Positions 8,000 through 15,604 of a stretch of 38,270 bases of DNA are shown one piece after another. Position numbers and translations under genes: made by a program. Source of the stretch: Acetobacteraceae bacterium (lineage in GTDB: Bacteria; Pseudomonadota; Alphaproteobacteria; Acetobacterales; Acetobacteraceae); NCBI GenBank assembly GCA_019750465.1, contig JAIEOP010000256.1, forward strand, positions 1-38,270. The letters run 5' to 3'. Numbering within the stretch: position 1 is the stretch's first letter; each line of letters opens with the position of its first letter. The notes under the pieces are model-generated. The model was not told the origin of the DNA. It made no database searches and saw only the letters and a program-made list of their open reading frames with translations.

Positions 8000-9436
8000 C
8001 TACTCGCTGCCGGTCTGCAATGGCCGGTGCGCGGCGGCGCAGGCACGGAAGCTGGCGTCGAGCGCCTGGCCCATCAGCCGGATCGCCGCGAGGCGGCGCG
8101 CGACGGACTGCACATGCGCCACCTCCTCCGCCGTCAGCGCCCGATCCAGGATCGAACGGTCGCGGTAGGAGAGCCACTTCTTGATCACCTGATAGCCGCC
8201 GATATGTGTCTCCCACACCGCCTCGGGGATGTTGCGCCAATGGCTTGCGTCGTTCATCGCCACGTCCAGCGTGCGGGCGCCGAGCAGGCTGGCCTGCGCG
8301 GCTGTCGCGGCCTCCTCCGGGGCATAGTCGCGCAGGGTGGTGGCGCCGCGGCCGGGCATGGTGACGCCCCGATCCGTGCGATGGCCCCAACCGACGAGGT
8401 GCCAGTCGCGCGCGGCGCCGGCGCGCGTGGCGGGTACAGCGATGGACGCGAGGTCGGGGGCGATGTCGCCCTCGGTGACGCCGGGCACCGGCGTGTCGGC
8501 GTCGAGCAGCACACCGAGGCGCGCGCCGAGCGAGGCGGAGGCGCGCAACAGGTCCGCCCTGTCCGGCAGCGGGATGCGCGGCCAGCCCTGGCGGATACCG
8601 GCGGCGTTCTCGGCGAGATAGGCGGGGCTGTAGGTGACGGCGAGGGCGTGGTGCCAGACGAAGCGCGAAGTGTCCGCGTCGGGCGGCAGGCCGAGCGCGG
8701 CGGTCCAGGCGAGGGCGGCGGGAGAGAGGTTTGGCCGGGGCGGCGCATCGGAGGCAGGTGCCAAGGCACCGGCCGCGACGGGATACAGCGCGTTGGGGAA
8801 GGGATGGCTGTTCGGGTCCAGAATGTAATCGCCTGGAAGCGCGCGGGTGACGATAACCGGAAGGCCGAACTCGGCGCGGCGAAAGCCGTTCCGAGCAGCA
8901 AGGAACGCCGCGCCGGCGGCTTGTTGAGCGGCAATGTCAGGCCGCGATCGGTTCCACAAGGGTTGGATGTCGCTATGGAAGCACCAGCGCACGTCGAAGG
9001 GCAGAACCGCGAGCCGACGAATGTTGCCAGTCTGTGTTCCTCCTGCCGCAAGAAATTTCCCGCGAACCTTGGCGGCATCAAAACCAGCAGCGCTCTCGAT
9101 CGGACCGTCACGTCCGGGTACTAGCGCCGCGAACGGAATCTTCGGGTCCGTGTAGCGCCGCATCCGCGCTTCCAACTCGGAGCGGTCATGTGCCAGCAGC
9201 GCACCCTTCCGCTTTTCAAGCAGTCCGCTCCAGTCCGATGTGAGCGAAAGGTCCGGCAAGGTTGCCCAAGAGATGTAATCGGCTTGACGCGTACCGGGCC
9301 GGAACGCGCGTTTGCCGGCTTCGGAGAGAGGAAGCGCCTCATAGGGACGGGCGACGGTCTCCTGGTTCAGCGAATCCAGCAATTCTTCCCGCTTCCGCTC
9401 CCCCCAGAACTCCCGGTACCAGACCTTCGCCGCCAT
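8000..9436 (-). CDS. Type ISP/IIG-like restriction-modification enzyme, C-terminal (target recognition) part
   Basis: The 478 residues resemble the C-terminal end of type ISP methyltransferase-nuclease proteins: VWYREFWGERKREELL at the start continues the methyltransferase fold, and the remainder matches the specificity region (blocks such as FDVRWCFHSDIQPLWNRSRPD, read in two parts, and GGYQVIKKWLSYRDR near the end). It begins only 4 bases after the stop of the preceding part, in a different frame, and its ATG has no separate ribosome site of note. Removing one base in the C run at 9449-9452 would fuse both parts into one ~1,125-residue protein. Parts of it (about 8.8-9.4 kb) are less GC-rich than the rest of the window, as expected for exchanged recognition domains. 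Confidence 0.82.
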   Translation of the reverse strand: MAAKVWYREFWGERKREELLDSLNQETVARPYEALPLSEAGKRAFRPGTRQADYISWATLPDLSLTSDWSGLLEKRKGALLAHDRSELEARMRRYTDPKIPFAALVPGRDGPIESAAGFDAAKVRGKFLAAGGTQTGNIRRLAVLPFDVRWCFHSDIQPLWNRSRPDIAAQQAAGAAFLAARNGFRRAEFGLPVIVTRALPGDYILDPNSHPFPNALYPVAAGALAPASDAPPRPNLSPAALAWTAALGLPPDADTSRFVWHHALAVTYSPAYLAENAAGIRQGWPRIPLPDRADLLRASASLGARLGVLLDADTPVPGVTEGDIAPDLASIAVPATRAGAARDWHLVGWGHRTDRGVTMPGRGATTLRDYAPEEAATAAQASLLGARTLDVAMNDASHWRNIPEAVWETHIGGYQVIKKWLSYRDRSILDRALTAEEVAHVQSVARRLAAIRLMGQALDASFRACAAAHRPLQTGSE

Positions 9437-9440
9437 CCCG

Positions 9441-11378
9441 CTATGCCGCCCCGCGCTTCACCAGCGTCGCGATCGCGGTCCCCACCCGGATGCCCTCCCG
9501 GTTGTACTCTGTCGAGAACACCGACGGGTCGGGCCGTCCTTCCGGCGTCAGCTTCCCCGTCTCGCGGCTGTCGCCGTTCAGGTTGTCGATCCAGATTGCG
9601 TCGAACTCCGCCAGCATGCGCTGCCGCATCACCACGTAGGAGGCGCCGGTGAGCCAGGAGAAGTTGCTGATGAAGCAGATCACCCCGCGCCCCGTCACCT
9701 CCGCGATGCGCCGCTCCGCGATGCGGAAGAAGCGCACATAGAGGTCGTCCAGGTTGAACTTCCGCACGCCCCACTTGGTGTTCAGCCCCTTCTTGTAGGG
9801 CTCCACCAGCCCGCCTTCGCTCTCGGGGCTGGTGCCCGCGTAGGCGTTGTACGGCGGGTTGCCAAGCACGACGAGGATCGGCCGCCGCTGCTTCACCGTC
9901 CGCGCCTCGGCGCGCTCGGCTTCCAGCGCGGCATAGGCGCCCTCCAGGCTGCCCATCTTCTCGTCGGCATCCCAGCCGGTCAGCGCGTTGGTCAGATAGA
10001 CCGCGGCGCGCTCGCCGTCGCGCAGATGCGCCTGCACGCCGCGCAGCGCCTCCCCCACCTGCCAGTGCGCGATGACGAAGGGCGCGGGCATGATCTCGAA
10101 GCCCACCACCCGCGTCGTCGCGGCGCGGCGCATCGCCTCGGCCAGCAGGTCGCCCATGCCGCGCGCGGCCAGCGTGCGGCGGATGCGGTCCAGCACCGCC
10201 ACCAGGTAGCTGCCCGTGCCGCAGCAGGGATCGAGCACCCAGACGCTCTCGTCCGCCAGCCCGTCCGCCACGCCCAGTTCCTCGCGCAGCACGCGGTCCA
10301 CGCGCTCGACCATGTACTCGACGATCTCGGGCGGCGTGTACCAGACGCCCAGCTGCTTGCGCAGGTCTGGGTCGAAGAAGGCGAGGAAGGGCTCGTAGAA
10401 GTGCCGCACCGCGGAGGCGTCCTCGAAGGCGCGGAAGAAGGCGGCGCGGTCCACCCGCGCCAGGGCTGCCTGCGCGGCATCCAGCAGCGGCGCCAGTCCC
10501 AGCGGCTGCAACGCCTGCGGCGAGGCGACCTGCTGGAACAACAACTGCATCACCGGCACGTGCAGCGACCAGTCGGCCTGGCGCCAGGAAAACGCCTCGC
10601 CCGGCCGCTCCTGCGCATGCGCGACCCAGGCGGAGAACAACCCGTAGAACAGCGTCTGCACCAGGGTGGAGCGGAACAGGCGCTCGCCCTCGCGCTGGTC
10701 GAAGGCGAGGCCGAGGCCACGTTCCAGGTTCTCGCGCAGGCTGCGCAGCGCCGGCAGCGAGGCGTGCTCGGCCAGAGAAGCAAGCGCATCGCGGGCATAC
10801 GAGGCAAGGAAGAACGCCACATCCTCCGGCCGCGCCAGCGGCGCGCGGGTCAGCATGCAGCGTTGCAGGAAATCGTTGAATCGGGTGCGCAGCGTGTCCG
10901 AGCGGCTTCCGTGCAGCAGGGCGTGGAAGCCGGGCTCGTCGGGAGCGAGGTCGAAGCTTTCGAGCACTCCGCCGCCGCCGGCGGCGAGAAGACGGAACTG
11001 CCGCAGGTTCGTCGCCAGCACGAGACCATAGGAGTCGCGGTATCGCGCCACCTGCTCCGAAGCGAGGAGTGCGGCCATGGATTCGGCGACGCCCTTGACC
11101 TCCACCACCCCGCGGTCGGCGGGCACGCCCGCATCCCAGCGCGGCGGCGGCGCACGGCGCGTGGTGGGCGCCTCGAACAGGCCGAAATCGGGAATCCCCG
11201 CCTGCTTGCGGCCGGTGACGTGATGCAGCGCGAAGACCTTCGGCTTGAGCCCGGCGCCGACCGCGTTCAACGCGGTGTTGAGCGCTGGATAGTAGGAGGT
11301 TTCGGCCGTGCCGCTGCGCGTGGCCCGCACCTGCGCGCAGCCGTCGAGGAATAAGTCGAGCGCGGATCTGGCTGCCAC
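9441..11378 (-). CDS. Type ISP/IIG-like restriction-modification enzyme, nuclease and N6-adenine methyltransferase part
   Basis: Single-chain restriction-modification enzyme that would methylate adenine and cut DNA. Residues ~60-96 carry GIPDFGLF and GVVEVKG, a PD-(D/E)xK nuclease core (D64, E93, K95). A helical linker leads to the methyltransferase: motif X region VWYTPPEIVEYM (~345-356), SAM motif I DPCCGTGSY (383-391) and catalytic motif IV NPPY (507-510). No helicase or translocase motifs are present, unlike classical type ISP. The frame ends with TAG right after VGTAIATLVKRGAA, in the middle of the methyltransferase fold, so as written this product lacks its recognition domain. The start is GTG at 11378 with no strong ribosome site. 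See the separate finding on the split. Confidence 0.88.
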   Translation of the reverse strand: MAARSALDLFLDGCAQVRATRSGTAETSYYPALNTALNAVGAGLKPKVFALHHVTGRKQAGIPDFGLFEAPTTRRAPPPRWDAGVPADRGVVEVKGVAESMAALLASEQVARYRDSYGLVLATNLRQFRLLAAGGGGVLESFDLAPDEPGFHALLHGSRSDTLRTRFNDFLQRCMLTRAPLARPEDVAFFLASYARDALASLAEHASLPALRSLRENLERGLGLAFDQREGERLFRSTLVQTLFYGLFSAWVAHAQERPGEAFSWRQADWSLHVPVMQLLFQQVASPQALQPLGLAPLLDAAQAALARVDRAAFFRAFEDASAVRHFYEPFLAFFDPDLRKQLGVWYTPPEIVEYMVERVDRVLREELGVADGLADESVWVLDPCCGTGSYLVAVLDRIRRTLAARGMGDLLAEAMRRAATTRVVGFEIMPAPFVIAHWQVGEALRGVQAHLRDGERAAVYLTNALTGWDADEKMGSLEGAYAALEAERAEARTVKQRRPILVVLGNPPYNAYAGTSPESEGGLVEPYKKGLNTKWGVRKFNLDDLYVRFFRIAERRIAEVTGRGVICFISNFSWLTGASYVVMRQRMLAEFDAIWIDNLNGDSRETGKLTPEGRPDPSVFSTEYNREGIRVGTAIATLVKRGAA

Positions 11379-11484
11379 CCGGGGAGCTTGGCGGAATTTT
11401 CTCCGTTCCGCAATCGGTGCACCCTGCCGCGCCGCGACCCGCTCACTGCGCGCTCACCGGCGCATCTCCGGTAAAAGTTTCGGC

Positions 11485-11513
11485 TTGCAAATAGGATTAA
11501 TATCCTGTATTGA
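11485..11513 (+). promoter_or_regulatory. Promoter with dyad operator upstream of the DUF4096 gene
   Basis: TTGCAA (11485-11490), a 17-base spacer and TATTGA (11508-11513) form a sigma70-like promoter in an island of AT-rich sequence. The spacer contains the dyad AGGAT-TAAT-ATCCT (11493-11506), placed where a bound repressor would block RNA polymerase. The expected transcript starts near 11520, about 24 bases before the ATG at 11544. Confidence 0.5.
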
Positions 11514-11543
11514 AAGTCATTTCGCCCACCCTGGAACACCGCC

Positions 11544-12143
11544 ATGCCCTCCCCCCTCCGCCCCCGCCGCTCCCGCTACTCCCCGCCCCGCCCCTGGGCG
11601 CCCATGACCGACGCCGAGTGGGACGCCCTCGCCCCCTTCCTGCGCCCCGCCGGCAGCCGCGGCCGCCCCATCGAGGGCGGCGCCCGCGCCCGGCTCGACG
11701 CCGTCTTCCGCATCGTCTCGGGCAAGCTCCCCTGGGGCGCCGAGGCCGACACCCTCTCCCGCCAGTTCCGCCGCTGGGCCGCGTCCGGCCTCTTCGCCCG
11801 CCTGCTGAAGACCGTGGCCAGGTCCCGCCGCGCCCGCTCCGTGCCCGAGGCGCTGCGCGGCCTGGAGCACTGGATCTGCGCCGCCCACCGCCGCTCGGTC
11901 CGGGTCTGCGGCGTCGGCGCCATCGCGCTGGCGCGGCGGCTGGGAATGCTCTCGGCGCTGCCAGGACCGCCCTGGATGCTGCCGGACCCGGTTTTGTCCG
12001 AAAGGCTCGGCAGGATCATGCGCGACTGGGCGCAAACCCTGCCGCGGCAACGGCCCGCGCCGCTCGATCTCGCCCTGGCGCGGCGCCTGCTGCGCACCTT
12101 TGGCGGGGCCAGGCGCATCCATCCAGGGCTGGTGCCGGCGTGA
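11544..12143 (+). CDS. Free-standing transposase N-terminal (DUF4096) domain protein
   Basis: The 199-residue product has the DNA-binding N-terminal domain of IS5-type transposases: MTDAEWDALAPFL (21-33), RGRP (~39-42), a shortened loop, then LSRQFRRWAASGLFARLL (~73-90). The catalytic DDE domain is absent. Instead ~105 residues follow that I cannot assign (LEHWICAAHRRSVRV, then a basic tail). No terminal inverted repeats or target duplications flank it, and the frame is intact, so it looks co-opted rather than mobile. The ATG at 11544 has a weak ribosome site; an internal ATG at 11604 is an alternative. Its TGA overlaps a GTG at 12140 that is in frame with nth. It may be a DNA-binding regulator. 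Confidence 0.72.
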   Translation: MPSPLRPRRSRYSPPRPWAPMTDAEWDALAPFLRPAGSRGRPIEGGARARLDAVFRIVSGKLPWGAEADTLSRQFRRWAASGLFARLLKTVARSRRARSVPEALRGLEHWICAAHRRSVRVCGVGAIALARRLGMLSALPGPPWMLPDPVLSERLGRIMRDWAQTLPRQRPAPLDLALARRLLRTFGGARRIHPGLVPA

Positions 12144-12196
12144 ACGCGGCCCCGCGACCCGGCACATCCCCGCGCCCCCTGCCGCGTTCCGCCCCC

Positions 12197-12901
12197 ATGC
12201 CCGCCACCCCGCACGCGGTCGCCGAGACTCCTGCCGCCGGCAAGGACCCCTTCGACATCGACCACGTCTTCCGCCTGCTGCGCGAGGCCACGTCCGGCCT
12301 GCCCCCGGCTGCGATGTTCGCGATGCGCGACGCCGGCTACGCCACGCCCTTCGAGCAGCTCGTTGCCGCCCTCGTCTCCGCCCGCACGCGGGACGAGACC
12401 ACCATCCCCGTCTGCCGCCGCCTCTTCGCCCTGGCCCGCACGCCGGAGGCCATGGCGGCGCTGCCCGAAGCCACGATCGCCGCCGCCCTGCACGGCGCCA
12501 CCTTCCCCGAGCCGAAGGCGCGCGACATCCGCGCGCTCTCGGCCCGCATCGCCGCGGCGGGCGGCGTGGTGCCGGACAGGATGGAGGGGCTGATGGCGCT
12601 GCGCGGCGTCGGCCCGAAGATCGCGGCGCTGACGCTCGGCGTCGGCTTCGGCCGGGCGGCGGCGATCAGCGTCGATATCCACGTGCACCGCGTGGCCAAC
12701 CGCTGGGGCTACGTGACGGCGCCGACGCCGGAGCGCACCATGCTGGCCCTGCAGGGCGTGCTGCCCCGCGCCTATTGGGTGGAGATCAACGAGCGCCTGG
12801 TGCCCTTCGGCAAGCATGTCTGCACCGGGGAGCGGCCGCGCTGCTCCACCTGCCCGCTGCTGGGCCAGTGCCGGCAGGTCGGCGTGGGCGCGCACCAGTG
12901 A
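12197..12901 (+). CDS. nth: Endonuclease III
   Basis: Base-excision repair enzyme: removes oxidised pyrimidines and cleaves the abasic strand. The 234 residues fit the family. The helix-hairpin-helix reads LRGVGPKIA (135-143) with catalytic Lys141, and the catalytic Asp160 is in VDIHVHRV. The [4Fe-4S] cluster cysteines are 209, 216, 219 and 225 in the diagnostic C-x6-C-x2-C-x5-C spacing. The ATG at 12197 is chosen. A GTG at 12140 that overlaps the preceding gene's stop would add 19 low-complexity residues and would couple nth to the DUF4096 gene. Downstream the MetE-like gene starts 56 bases later. Confidence 0.94.
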   Translation: MPATPHAVAETPAAGKDPFDIDHVFRLLREATSGLPPAAMFAMRDAGYATPFEQLVAALVSARTRDETTIPVCRRLFALARTPEAMAALPEATIAAALHGATFPEPKARDIRALSARIAAAGGVVPDRMEGLMALRGVGPKIAALTLGVGFGRAAAISVDIHVHRVANRWGYVTAPTPERTMLALQGVLPRAYWVEINERLVPFGKHVCTGERPRCSTCPLLGQCRQVGVGAHQ

Positions 12902-12957
12902 GCTTCCGCCCCGTCGCGCCGCCTGCCAGCATGGCACCCGAGGGAGACCCCGGCGCC

Positions 12958-14049
12958 ATGACCCAGACCCTGCTGCCCACCACCGTCGTCGGCAGCTACC
13001 CGCAGCCCGACTGGCTCGTGCGGCGCGAGGCGCTCGGCGCGCGCGTCCCCCGCATCCACGCCCCCGAGATCTGGCGCCCCGAGCCCGCGGTGCTGGATCA
13101 GGCGCAGGACGACGCGACGATCCTCGCGATCCGCGACATGGAGCGCGCCGGCATCGACATCGTCTCGGATGGCGAGATCCGCCGCGAGAGCTACTCCAAC
13201 CGCTTCGCCCTGGCGCTGGAGGGCATCACCGCCGACCCGCCGGCGACCATCATCAGCCGCAACGGCAAGCCCGCGCTGGTGCCGCGCATCACCGGCCCGA
13301 TCCGCCGCACCCGCGCGGTGGAGGTGCGGGACGTGGAATTCCTCCGCGCGAACACCGACCGGCCGATCAAGATCACCCTGCCCGGCCCCTTCACCCTGTC
13401 GCAGCAGGTGGTCGATGAGCACTACGGCGGCGAGGAGGCGGTGGCGCTCGCCTATGCCGACGCCGTGGCCGAGGAGGCGCGCGCCCTGCACGCGGCCGGC
13501 GCCGACGTCATCCAGCTCGACGAGCCCTGGCTGCAGGCGCGGCCCGAGGCGGCGGCGCGCTACGGCGTCGCGGCGATCAACCGCGCGCTCGCCGGCGTGC
13601 CGGGGGTGACGGTGGTGCATCTCTGCTTCGGCTACGCGGCGACGGTGGCGGAGAAGCCCTCCGGCTACTCCTTCCTGCCGCAGCTCGCGGACTGCATGGC
13701 GCAGCAGATCTCCATCGAGGCGGCGCAGCCGCGGCTCGATCTCGGCGTGCTGCGGGAGCTGTCGGGCAAGACGGTGCTGCTCGGCGTGCTCGACCTCGGC
13801 AGCGCGGCGGTGGAGACGGCGCAGGAGGTGGCGGCGCGGCTGCGGCGCGGCCTGGAATTCGCCGATGCGGAGAGGATCATCGCCGCGCCCGATTGCGGCA
13901 TGAAGTACCTGCCGCGCGAGCGCGCCTTCGGCAAGCTGCGCGCCATGGTGGAGGGCGCGGCGATCGTGCGGCGCGAACTCCAGGGCGCGGTCCGATCGCC
14001 GGAGGCCGAAAGCCGCAGGCGTGAATCGGTCCGCCAGGCAGACACGTGA
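12958..14049 (+). CDS. MetE-like cobalamin-independent methyltransferase family protein
   Basis: The 363 residues match the C-terminal (catalytic) half of MetE and its free-standing relatives. GSYPQP is at 12-17, DGE at 71-73 and DEPW at 188-191. Zinc ligands are His221 and Cys223 in VVHLCFGY and Cys313 in PDCGMKYLP, with a Glu near 254. True MetE has ~750 residues with a duplicated N-terminal barrel, so this is the single-barrel type whose methyl donor and acceptor are usually unknown (archaeal core MetE and epoxyalkane:CoM transferase are relatives). The ATG at 12958 follows GGGAGA. Its stop overlaps the start of the DUF4031 gene by GTGA. Confidence 0.85.
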   Translation: MTQTLLPTTVVGSYPQPDWLVRREALGARVPRIHAPEIWRPEPAVLDQAQDDATILAIRDMERAGIDIVSDGEIRRESYSNRFALALEGITADPPATIISRNGKPALVPRITGPIRRTRAVEVRDVEFLRANTDRPIKITLPGPFTLSQQVVDEHYGGEEAVALAYADAVAEEARALHAAGADVIQLDEPWLQARPEAAARYGVAAINRALAGVPGVTVVHLCFGYAATVAEKPSGYSFLPQLADCMAQQISIEAAQPRLDLGVLRELSGKTVLLGVLDLGSAAVETAQEVAARLRRGLEFADAERIIAAPDCGMKYLPRERAFGKLRAMVEGAAIVRRELQGAVRSPEAESRRRESVRQADT

Positions 14050-14384
14050 CCATCTATGTGGACGACTACCGCGTGCCCTACCGCGGCCGGCGCATCTGCC
14101 ATATGATCGCCGACACGGAAGCGGAGCTGCACGCCATGGCGGCGCGCCTCGGCATCTCGGAGCGCTGGTTCCACCGCGACCACTACGACGTGACGGAGGA
14201 GCAGCGCGCGGCGGCGGCGGCGCTCGGCGCCGTGCCCATCCCCGCGCGCATCTGCGCCACCATGGCGACGCACCGCCGCCGCACCGGCCGCCTGCCGGCA
14301 CCGGAGGAGGTGCCCGCCATCCAGGCCGAGCGCGCCGCGGCAATCCGCGCCCGCCTGCGCGCGCGGGACGCGGCTACGCCATGA
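14046..14384 (+). CDS. DUF4031 domain-containing protein
   Basis: Small cytoplasmic protein of unknown function, 112 residues. It begins TIYVDDYRVPYRGRRICHM, followed by IADTEAELHAMAARLGI and WFHRDHYDV, the recognisable DUF4031 core (strand with two Asp, conserved His and DTEAELH). The start is GTG at 14046, overlapping the TGA of the MetE-like gene as GTGA, so the two are translationally coupled and probably work together. The C-terminal ~30 residues are an extra Arg/Ala-rich helix. Conserved acidic and His residues would suit a metal or nucleotide site, but that is inference. The 3' end overlaps the hydrolase remnant by 11 bases. Confidence 0.84.
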   Translation: MTIYVDDYRVPYRGRRICHMIADTEAELHAMAARLGISERWFHRDHYDVTEEQRAAAAALGAVPIPARICATMATHRRRTGRLPAPEEVPAIQAERAAAIRARLRARDAATP

Positions 14385-14580
14385 TGCAGGTCTCCGCGGC
14401 GAAGTCGGCGATGGCGCCGGCGATGCCGGCCGGATCCTCCCAGTGCGGCGAATGGCCCGCGCCGGGCTGCACCCGCAGCCGCGTGCCGGGGATCACGTGC
14501 ATGGCGGTGCCGTGCCTCCGTCGGGGTGCGGCGCGATCCTGGATGGCGGAGGTTGCCCGGCGATGTCGCGGCCGGCGCAA
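14374..14580 (-). pseudogene. Alpha/beta hydrolase, C-terminal remnant
   Basis: The last ~43 codons read as the end of an alpha/beta-hydrolase: IPGTRLRVQPGAGHSPHWED contains the catalytic-His motif GHSPHWEDP, and the chain ends in a typical terminal helix (IAGAIADFAAE). Upstream of ~14540 the resemblance stops, and the ~200 residues that would carry the nucleophile elbow and Asp are missing because gpsA ends at 14602. It is a 5'-deleted gene on the strand of gpsA. The frame upstream of the ATG at ~14505 is basic and looks non-coding. Confidence 0.65.
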
Positions 14581-14601
14581 AGCGGTTGCGTCGGTTACGC
14601 G

Positions 14602-15603
14602 CTACTCGTCCCGCCGCGGCCGGGCGAGCAGGCGCATCATCGCGTCGCCCACGGTCATCTCGCCGGCGAGCAGGTCGGCCACGGCCTGGCAGATCGGCAG
14701 CTCCACCCCGATCTCGCGGGCGCGGGCGACGATGGCGGGGGCGGTGGCGACGCCTTCCGCGACGCCGACCGTCGCGGCCAGCGCCTCCTCCAGCGAACGG
14801 CCGCGGCCGAGATCATTGCCGAGATGGGTGTTGCGGCTGCCCGGCCCCGTGGTGGTCAGCAGCAGGTCGCCGAGGCCGGAGAGGCCGGCCGCCGTCTCCG
14901 GCCGCCCGCCGAGCGCCACCGTCAGGCGCGACAGCTCCGCCAGCCCGCGCGTCACCAGCGCCGCCCGCGCATTCTCGCCGAGCCCCGCGCCGACGACGGC
15001 GCCGGCGGCGATGGCGATGACGTTCTTCGCCGCACCGCCGACCTGCACGCCCATCGGGTCGTCATTGCCGTAGATGCGGAAACCCGGCGAGCCGAGCAGC
15101 ACGCCGATGCGGTCGCGCAGCGCCGCGTCGCGACCGGCGCAGACCGCGGCCGCGGGCAGGCCGCGGGCGATCTCATGCGCGAAATTGGGGCCCGACAGCA
15201 CGGCGCCGGGGCCGCCGGGGCGCACCCCTTCCACCACCTCCAGCGGCAGGCGCAGCGTGCCCTGCTCCACCCCCTTGGCGCAGACCACGATCGGCGCGGC
15301 GGCGTCCGCCGGCAGGCGCTCCAGCACGGCGCGCAGGTGCTGCGCCGGCACCGCGGCCAGGATCAGCACCGCCCCGCGGGCGGCGGCGCCGAGGTCATCG
15401 GTCGGCGTGATGGCGGCGGAGAGTTTTGCGCCGGGCAGGTAGCGCGCATTCTCGCGGGCCTGCGCGATCTCGGCCACGCGCGCCGCGTCGCGGCCCCAGA
15501 GCGTCACCGCATGGCCGGCGCGCGCGGCCTGCACCGCCAGCGCGGTGCCCCAGGCGCCGGCGCCGAGCACGGCGATGCGCGGCCGGTGGGCGGCGTCGGG
15601 CAT
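14602..15603 (-). CDS. gpsA: NAD(P)-dependent glycerol-3-phosphate dehydrogenase
   Basis: Reduces dihydroxyacetone phosphate to sn-glycerol-3-phosphate for phospholipid synthesis; cytoplasmic. The 333 residues are normal length. The Rossmann motif GAGAWGTALA is at 14-23, CAKG at 108-111, and GGAAKNVIAIAAG (189-201) holds the catalytic Lys193; LSGPNFAHEIA (136-146) and GLSGLGDLLLTTTGPGSRN are also diagnostic. The ATG at 15603 lies one base beyond the rlmJ stop, with GGAGGAG inside the rlmJ end, so it is the third gene of the SDR-rlmJ-gpsA unit. Confidence 0.97.
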   Translation of the reverse strand: MPDAAHRPRIAVLGAGAWGTALAVQAARAGHAVTLWGRDAARVAEIAQARENARYLPGAKLSAAITPTDDLGAAARGAVLILAAVPAQHLRAVLERLPADAAAPIVVCAKGVEQGTLRLPLEVVEGVRPGGPGAVLSGPNFAHEIARGLPAAAVCAGRDAALRDRIGVLLGSPGFRIYGNDDPMGVQVGGAAKNVIAIAAGAVVGAGLGENARAALVTRGLAELSRLTVALGGRPETAAGLSGLGDLLLTTTGPGSRNTHLGNDLGRGRSLEEALAATVGVAEGVATAPAIVARAREIGVELPICQAVADLLAGEMTVGDAMMRLLARPRRDE

Positions 15604-15604
15604 G

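Noticed and set aside
11391-11411. Inverted repeat GCGGAA...TTCCGC upstream of the restriction enzyme
   Set aside because: Six-base arms with a nine-base spacer are likely by chance here; no promoter match supports a control site.
11485-12143. Complete insertion sequence around the DUF4096 gene
   Set aside because: No terminal inverted repeats, target duplication or DDE domain could be found.
12140-12196. Earlier GTG start for nth
   Set aside because: It would add 19 low-complexity residues not expected in the family; kept only as a possible coupling signal.
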